Below are positions 59,891-64,000 of a DNA stretch of 64,000 bases, piece by piece. Source of the DNA: JAQWRV01 sp045564915 (GTDB lineage Bacteria; Pseudomonadota; Alphaproteobacteria; Rhodospirillales; Rhodospirillaceae); the NCBI GenBank assembly GCA_045564915.1, contig JBJLGL010000009.1, forward strand, positions 248,001 to 312,000, read 5' to 3'. The translations under genes were made by a program, and so were the position numbers. Numbering within the stretch: position 1 is the first letter of the stretch; the number at the start of each line of letters is the position of its first letter. Under the pieces are notes generated by a model, which was given only the letters and a program-made list of their open reading frames with translations, searched no databases and had not been told where the DNA came from.

Positions 59891-60862
59891 TTAGCTAGCG
59901 CCTTTTTGTCTTTCCCCGTATTTCTTAATCATAAGCCAATGTACACAATTAGCTTTATCATTATATAAAATTTCGCAGTCATCACAGCGCACGCATTCAG
60001 AGACGGAAATTTTTGGACCTTTGATTGCGCCCCATTCGCATAGTCTCTCGCAGAGCTTACAACTATCGCATTCTTTCCAACGTTTTATCCTAAAGAGTGT
60101 TAAGTTAGATAAAACACCTAAGGCGGCACCTAAAGAGCAGAGGTAGCGGCAGTAAAAATTGCGGATAAAGACTGTCACCAGCAGGAGTAGGGTCAGCAAA
60201 ACCCACATCACTGTAGTGCCACTCAATGTGAACATCCAGAATGGCTCAATGTATTTGTATATAAATCGGTCTCTGGTGATGATAAAATATAGTATAGCTG
60301 CAGCCAATAATAAGTACTTTAAATACACCATGTGTTTGTCTATGTGCGGCGGCAATTCATAGCGAAAACGTGATGGTATAATTCTATCCATTAGCTGCGT
60401 AAGAGCGCCGAACGCACAAATTCGGCCGCAATAAAGACGACCCCAGAAAATAGTTGAGACAACGGTGAATCCCATCAGCAAGTACCAAGATATATTATAT
60501 TGGAATATCGGAAACGACCACTCTACCAGATTAAAAATGTGCACAAGTGACACAAGATTTCCTTTATAAAATCCCATGTAACCGATTGCCAAAACCATAG
60601 TGGTGTACTTCAGCCACCTATTTCTTAGAAGAAAACTTATGAGGGCCAATAAAAGAAATGCTGCAAGCGCGGATATATCCAGAACCTGGTCTCGATTAAG
60701 CGCTGGAACTACACGTTCATCTTCTTCTATTAAGCTTTCCAAGTCTGCTAAAGATAATGCCTTAGGTGTCTCAGATTGAGCATGCGAGTAAATCGGATGA
60801 GTCAGCATAAGGGGAAGCGATATCAGGCACAGCAGTATGGTCTTCCATAATAGGTGCGCCAT
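59891..60862 (-). CDS. NosR/NapH-like 4Fe-4S membrane protein
   Basis: 323 aa with an N-terminal signal-like segment and about five further membrane segments. Two CX3C motifs at membrane edges (LYCGRICAFGALTQ, FYCRYLCSLGAALG) match the NosR/NapH/RnfB-related family. The C-terminal ferredoxin part has CDSCKLCERLCEWGA and CVRCDDCEILYNDKANCVHW, enough for one or two [4Fe-4S] clusters. It would pass electrons between the cytoplasm or quinone pool and the flavin protein of the operon. NosR is normally one fused protein; here the FMN part is separate. Confidence 0.86.
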   Translation of the reverse strand: MAHLLWKTILLCLISLPLMLTHPIYSHAQSETPKALSLADLESLIEEDERVVPALNRDQVLDISALAAFLLLALISFLLRNRWLKYTTMVLAIGYMGFYKGNLVSLVHIFNLVEWSFPIFQYNISWYLLMGFTVVSTIFWGRLYCGRICAFGALTQLMDRIIPSRFRYELPPHIDKHMVYLKYLLLAAAILYFIITRDRFIYKYIEPFWMFTLSGTTVMWVLLTLLLLVTVFIRNFYCRYLCSLGAALGVLSNLTLFRIKRWKECDSCKLCERLCEWGAIKGPKISVSECVRCDDCEILYNDKANCVHWLMIKKYGERQKGAS

Positions 60863-60866
60863 AATA

Positions 60867-61442
60867 TTATTCTTCGGCTCTCTTCTGGTTAGCTAGATGT
60901 TGCCTGACGATTTGACGTGCGGCTTTCCTGATAACCCGGGCGGCACCTTCCACTGTAATAGTGGCGCGGGTTACAGCATCAATGTCCCTACCTTCTTCAA
61001 ATGGATCTAGAATACTTTTGCCCGTAAATTGCTCTACAAATTCCGGCGGATCTATGGAGAAGTATCCGAAGGGCTCGAAGTGGTCAATCATCTTTACTTT
61101 GGTGATGATGCCGTCTGTTGTGAGACCAACTAGTGCTTCAATTTCACTAGAATAAGCCCACTCTTCTGGCTCCACTTCATTTGTCATAAAGACGAAACCA
61201 AGTAGCTCACTTAGCCCCGCTTCTTTTCTGTGCGCATATGCCTTGTAATGAGGTAGTTTCCCTGATTTTGAAGAAAAGACATCCGCCTCTGGGAACACCT
61301 CTCTTAGGAGTTCTTGTTCTTGCTGAGGAGCTTCTTCTATAGCTTGGGCATCAGAAATTCTGGCGACGAATTGACTTACCATCAGCAAGAAAACGGTTAA
61401 GGCAATGCAACCATCCGCCGTACTAACTTTTTTCTGCGCCAT
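60867..61442 (-). CDS. FMN-binding (flavinylated) periplasmic protein, NosR N-terminal-like
   Basis: 191 aa from ATG 61442. An N-terminal membrane/signal segment (CIALTVFLLMVSQFVARI) is followed by an FMN_bind domain. The ApbE flavinylation motif Dxx(S/T)xAT is seen as DAVTRATIT (about aa 155-163), with the Thr after Ala as the expected acceptor. GFVFMTNEVEPEEWAYSSEI is like the NosR periplasmic domain. It is 4 bp from the Fe-S membrane gene and shares its operon with apbE. First gene of the operon. The frame extends to 61484. Confidence 0.85.
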   Translation of the reverse strand: MAQKKVSTADGCIALTVFLLMVSQFVARISDAQAIEEAPQQEQELLREVFPEADVFSSKSGKLPHYKAYAHRKEAGLSELLGFVFMTNEVEPEEWAYSSEIEALVGLTTDGIITKVKMIDHFEPFGYFSIDPPEFVEQFTGKSILDPFEEGRDIDAVTRATITVEGAARVIRKAARQIVRQHLANQKRAEE

Positions 61443-61610
61443 TATAAAAAGATCCCCAAGCATAACGGTGTAATAATGCTGCAACCCATTCGGCCTAATA
61501 GCATTTCTTCGACGGCCTAATTATTAACAGAGTATGGCGATCGAGCCACCTATTGAGTTAACTAAGTGTATACATACCATAGGCTATAGCGAGCCAATCT
61601 GTCATTCGTT

Positions 61611-61626
61611 AGAATTCTAGAATTCT
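61611..61626. promoter_or_regulatory. 16-nt perfect palindrome upstream of the flavin/Fe-S operon
   Basis: AGAATTCTAGAATTCT is a perfect palindrome made of two abutting 8-nt palindromes. It lies in the 287-bp gap between the FMN-binding gene (start 61442) and the methyltransferase gene (start 61730). A second dyad, CCTACG-TT-CGTAGG (61648-61661), and a TTGACA (61672-61677) without a clear -10 lie nearby. An operator for a dimeric or tetrameric regulator is likely, but none is encoded beside it. Confidence 0.45.
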
Positions 61627-61729
61627 TATGACTCATCCACTACTCCACCTACGTTCGTAGGGCGAAAGTGGTTGACAGGCAAGCAGATCCTGGCAGAGCT
61701 AAGAGACGGGGTGTTTTTGGAGATCTTTC

Positions 61730-62266
61730 GTGCGCTTTTCATCTGAATATCGTGATCTTAACCGTGATCTTCATCGCAGCAATCCAGATTATGGCAAGGC
61801 GGCCTATGCCCTTGCGCCATGGGTTCTGACTCTGACGAAGGAAGCAGGAGTGCGTTCGATCTTAGACTATGGATGTGGTAAGGGGACGCTGAAACCAGCG
61901 CTGCTCGCCCTTGATCCAGACATTCGGGTAGTTGAATACGATCCAGCGGTACCCGGTAAGGATGCTGACCCCCAACCCTGTGAACTTGTTGTTTGTATAG
62001 ATGTACTTGAACATATTGAGCCAGACTGCCTTCGCGATGTCCTCACTCATATACAGCAAGTTGGTCTCGCAGGCGCCATGTTCGTAATAGACACCAAACC
62101 TTCGGGCAAGACCCTAGCAGATGGCCGTAATACCCATTTGATTGTCGAAGATCAGCTTTGGTGGGAAGAGACGCTAAGTAGGTATTTTGACATTAAATTC
62201 AGTAGTCCACTTGCTCCTCCGCCAGAGCCAAGACTAATTATACTCTGCGTACACGACATAAAATAA
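61730..62266 (+). CDS. Small SAM-dependent methyltransferase
   Basis: 178-aa class I methyltransferase: SILDYGCGKGTLKPALLALD (motif I, about aa 44-63), VVEYDPAVPGKD, then LVVCIDVLEHIEPDCL. Short C-terminus; no membrane segment. The GTG start has GGAGA six bases upstream. Similar small methyltransferases occur in glycan and phage loci; nothing here fixes the substrate. It precedes the ABC permease genes by about 46 bp and may be transcribed with them. Confidence 0.8.
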   Translation: MRFSSEYRDLNRDLHRSNPDYGKAAYALAPWVLTLTKEAGVRSILDYGCGKGTLKPALLALDPDIRVVEYDPAVPGKDADPQPCELVVCIDVLEHIEPDCLRDVLTHIQQVGLAGAMFVIDTKPSGKTLADGRNTHLIVEDQLWWEETLSRYFDIKFSSPLAPPPEPRLIILCVHDIK

Positions 62267-62312
62267 ACGCATGAAAACCTACGCTTATGTATAACAAACT
62301 TCTTATAATAAA

Positions 62313-63293
62313 ATGATAGCATTTCTTCTACGACGTTTGGTGCAAGCACTGCTGGTAATGCTTTTAGTTTCTGCAGCTGCATTCACACTTTTCAACTATG
62401 TTGGTGACCCAGTCAATAATTTGGTCGGACAAGAAGCTAGCTTCAAAGATCGCGAAATTCTACGTGACCGTCTTGGTCTAAATGATCCTGCTCCGGCACA
62501 GTTTCTTCGTTTTATCGGCAATGCGATGATAGGGAATTTTGGTATTTCCTATCGTATGCAACGGCCTGTTTCCGAATTGATTACCGAGCGTCTTCCTGCA
62601 ACAGTCGAGCTAGTGTTTGTTTCCGCACTATTTGCCCTAATACTTGGCCTAACCATGGGAGTTTATACGGCTATAAATCGCTACAGTTTTCTAAGCCGTA
62701 TAGTTTTATCTCTGTCTTTAATTGGGGTTTCCCTTCCCACATTCGTTATTGGAATTGGATTGATCTATCTATTTTCGGTCAGTCTCGGCTGGCTGCCGTC
62801 ATTCGGACGTGGTGAGACGATATCTATAGGTGGGTGGACTACTGGCTTGCTGACTCGTGGTGGCCTTCAAGCGCTTATCTTGCCTGCAATCACGCTGGGT
62901 CTCTTTCAAATGACTTTTATTCAGCGCCTGGTAAGGGCGGAGATGATAGAAGTTCTCAGCAAAGACTATATCCGGACTGCACATGCCATGGGTTTGCCCA
63001 GAGGCCGCATATATTACGTTTATGCGCTGAAAAATACTTTACTGCCTGTTATGACTGTGATCGGCCTTAAACTTGGCGAACTCATTGCCTTTTCTATTGT
63101 TACCGAGACGGTATTTCAGTGGCCGGGCCTAGGACTACTTTTTATTCAAGCTGTCGCCTTCGCAGATATTCCGATTATGGCGGCTTATCTGATCATGGTC
63201 GCCCTTGTTTTTGTTGTGATAAATCTTGCGATCGATGTGTTGTATACTTTTGCCGATCCCCGTCTACGCTCGCGTAATGGGGAAGTAGCTTGA
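62313..63293 (+). CDS. ABC transporter permease, DppB-type
   Basis: 326-aa inner-membrane permease with about six membrane segments. N-terminus MIAFLLRRLVQALLVMLLVS is typical of DppB/OppB; GISYRMQRPVSELITERLPATVELV follows. The EAA loop is seen as SKDYIRTAHAMGLPRGRIYYVYALKNTLLPV (about aa 215-245). It pairs with the second permease, which starts inside its stop codon. The likely binding protein is at 57082-58659; ATPase genes are presumably beyond the window. Confidence 0.93.
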   Translation: MIAFLLRRLVQALLVMLLVSAAAFTLFNYVGDPVNNLVGQEASFKDREILRDRLGLNDPAPAQFLRFIGNAMIGNFGISYRMQRPVSELITERLPATVELVFVSALFALILGLTMGVYTAINRYSFLSRIVLSLSLIGVSLPTFVIGIGLIYLFSVSLGWLPSFGRGETISIGGWTTGLLTRGGLQALILPAITLGLFQMTFIQRLVRAEMIEVLSKDYIRTAHAMGLPRGRIYYVYALKNTLLPVMTVIGLKLGELIAFSIVTETVFQWPGLGLLFIQAVAFADIPIMAAYLIMVALVFVVINLAIDVLYTFADPRLRSRNGEVA

Positions 63294-64000
63294 CTAATAC
63301 CATCTCTGTCACGTCTCCAAGAGGATTACTTTGGCGGTCCTATCGCAATAGCCCACTTGCTATCTCCACAAGTATTATTGTCGGCCTTATCATAATAAGC
63401 GCACTTTGCGCACCGTGGCTCGCCCCACAAGATCCCTTCGATCCAACTAATCTAAGATTAATGAATGCCTCTCTTCCGCCGGCTTGGATAGGTGGAGGTG
63501 ATAAAATGTTTTGGCTTGGCACCGATGATCAGGGCCGGGACATGTTATCTGCCATTCTCTATGGAAGCCGTATTTCCCTCGTTGTCGGTCTGGCGGCGGT
63601 GGCTTTTGCTAGTGTTCTTGGTGCATGCCTTGGCTTAATCGCGGGTTATGTTGGTGGATGGATAGAGGTCATTATCATGCGGTTTGCTGATGTCCAGTTG
63701 ACTATCCCAGCGTTGCTGATCGCTCTCATGGTTGATGGTTTTGCACGGGCAGCTCTACCGATAGATATTCATGATGAAATCGCCCTCTACATGCTCATCT
63801 TCGCTATTGGTATTGCTGACTGGCCACAGTACGCGCGTGTTGTGAGGTCAGTCACCTTGGCACAGGCGCAAGAGGGTTACGTGATTCAGGCGAGGCTAGT
63901 TGGAGTGTCAACGCGATCTATTATCTTCGGGCACATTCTACCAAATGTAATGCCTTCTATACTTGTTCTTGCGACACTGGGCCTGGCCCTTTCTATCATT
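63290..64000 (+). CDS. ABC transporter permease, DppC-type (3' end outside window)
   Basis: First 237 codons of a second permease, open at the window end. It starts with TTG at 63290 sharing TTGA with the dppB-type stop, GGGGAAG just upstream. N-terminal membrane segment (ISTSIIVGLIIISALCAPWLAP), then HWLGTDDQGRD-like text as FWLGTDDQGRDMLSAILYGSR (DppC signature), and the EAA loop with LVGVSTRSIIFGHILPN. Together with the preceding permease it forms the membrane channel of an oligopeptide-type importer. Confidence 0.92.
   Translation, partial: MTNTISVTSPRGLLWRSYRNSPLAISTSIIVGLIIISALCAPWLAPQDPFDPTNLRLMNASLPPAWIGGGDKMFWLGTDDQGRDMLSAILYGSRISLVVGLAAVAFASVLGACLGLIAGYVGGWIEVIIMRFADVQLTIPALLIALMVDGFARAALPIDIHDEIALYMLIFAIGIADWPQYARVVRSVTLAQAQEGYVIQARLVGVSTRSIIFGHILPNVMPSILVLATLGLALSII

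Noticed and set aside
1..64000. CRISPR arrays, insertion sequences, tRNA or rRNA genes, prophage
   Set aside because: Scanned by eye on both strands; no direct-repeat array, transposase, integrase, cloverleaf pattern or phage gene was seen. A tRNA or Rfam scan would be more reliable than reading.

Overview
The window looks like the chromosome of an alphaproteobacterium, most likely an uncultured, perhaps marine, Rhodospirillales-type lineage with moderate GC. The strongest evidence is the unbroken minus-strand order tsaB-rimI-fur-plsC-miaB-phoH-ybeY-corC-lnt-xre-metK-trmB, then rimP-nusA-ylxR-infB-rbfA-truB-rpsO-pnp, which is typical of Alphaproteobacteria. Other clade markers are the Mic60-like/HemY-like pair and a small SDHAF4-family protein. 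The genome is compact: many genes overlap by 4 nt, GTG and TTG starts are common, and several convergent genes share their stop codons. I found no tRNA, rRNA, CRISPR array, insertion sequence or prophage gene.

1-1421: a partial unknown gene, a GNAT acetyltransferase and 400 bp without a convincing gene. 1422-24276 (all minus): a nitronate monooxygenase-like flavoprotein and a glycerophosphodiesterase, followed upstream by the translation, RNA-decay and envelope core. A clear Rho-independent terminator (13247-13278) separates metK-trmB from rimP-nusA-infB. 24277-36697: a VanX-type dipeptidase, the HemY-like/Mic60-like pair, tsaD, a UDP-glucuronate epimerase-like SDR, gpsA, a ManC-type GDP-mannose enzyme, then YciI, Rieske protein and acetyl-CoA synthetase, and a TPR protein.

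36816-42137: SDHAF4-family protein, an FAD dehydrogenase divergent from two tandem alpha/beta hydrolases whose nucleophile Ser is replaced by His, and rsmB. 42134-55890: a surface-glycan region with glycosyltransferases, methyltransferases, a LegB-like dehydratase, AsnB, a flippase-like membrane protein and, on the plus strand, a sugar-amidation module (WbpG-like ATPase, GSCFA protein, HisH-like glutaminase, HisF-like barrel, CysE-like protein). The HisF-like protein lacks the first catalytic Asp of true HisF, so histidine synthesis is unlikely.

55910-64000: a secreted double-VOC protein and an oligopeptide-type ABC transporter (binding protein, then two permeases, the second cut by the window end). 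Between the binding protein and the permeases lies a minus-strand operon of an FMN-binding protein, a NosR/NapH-like Fe-S membrane protein and ApbE. It looks like a split NosR-type flavin/iron-sulfur electron-transfer module with its own flavinylating enzyme. This module, the amidation module with GSCFA, and the GxHxG hydrolase pair are the least explained parts of the window.
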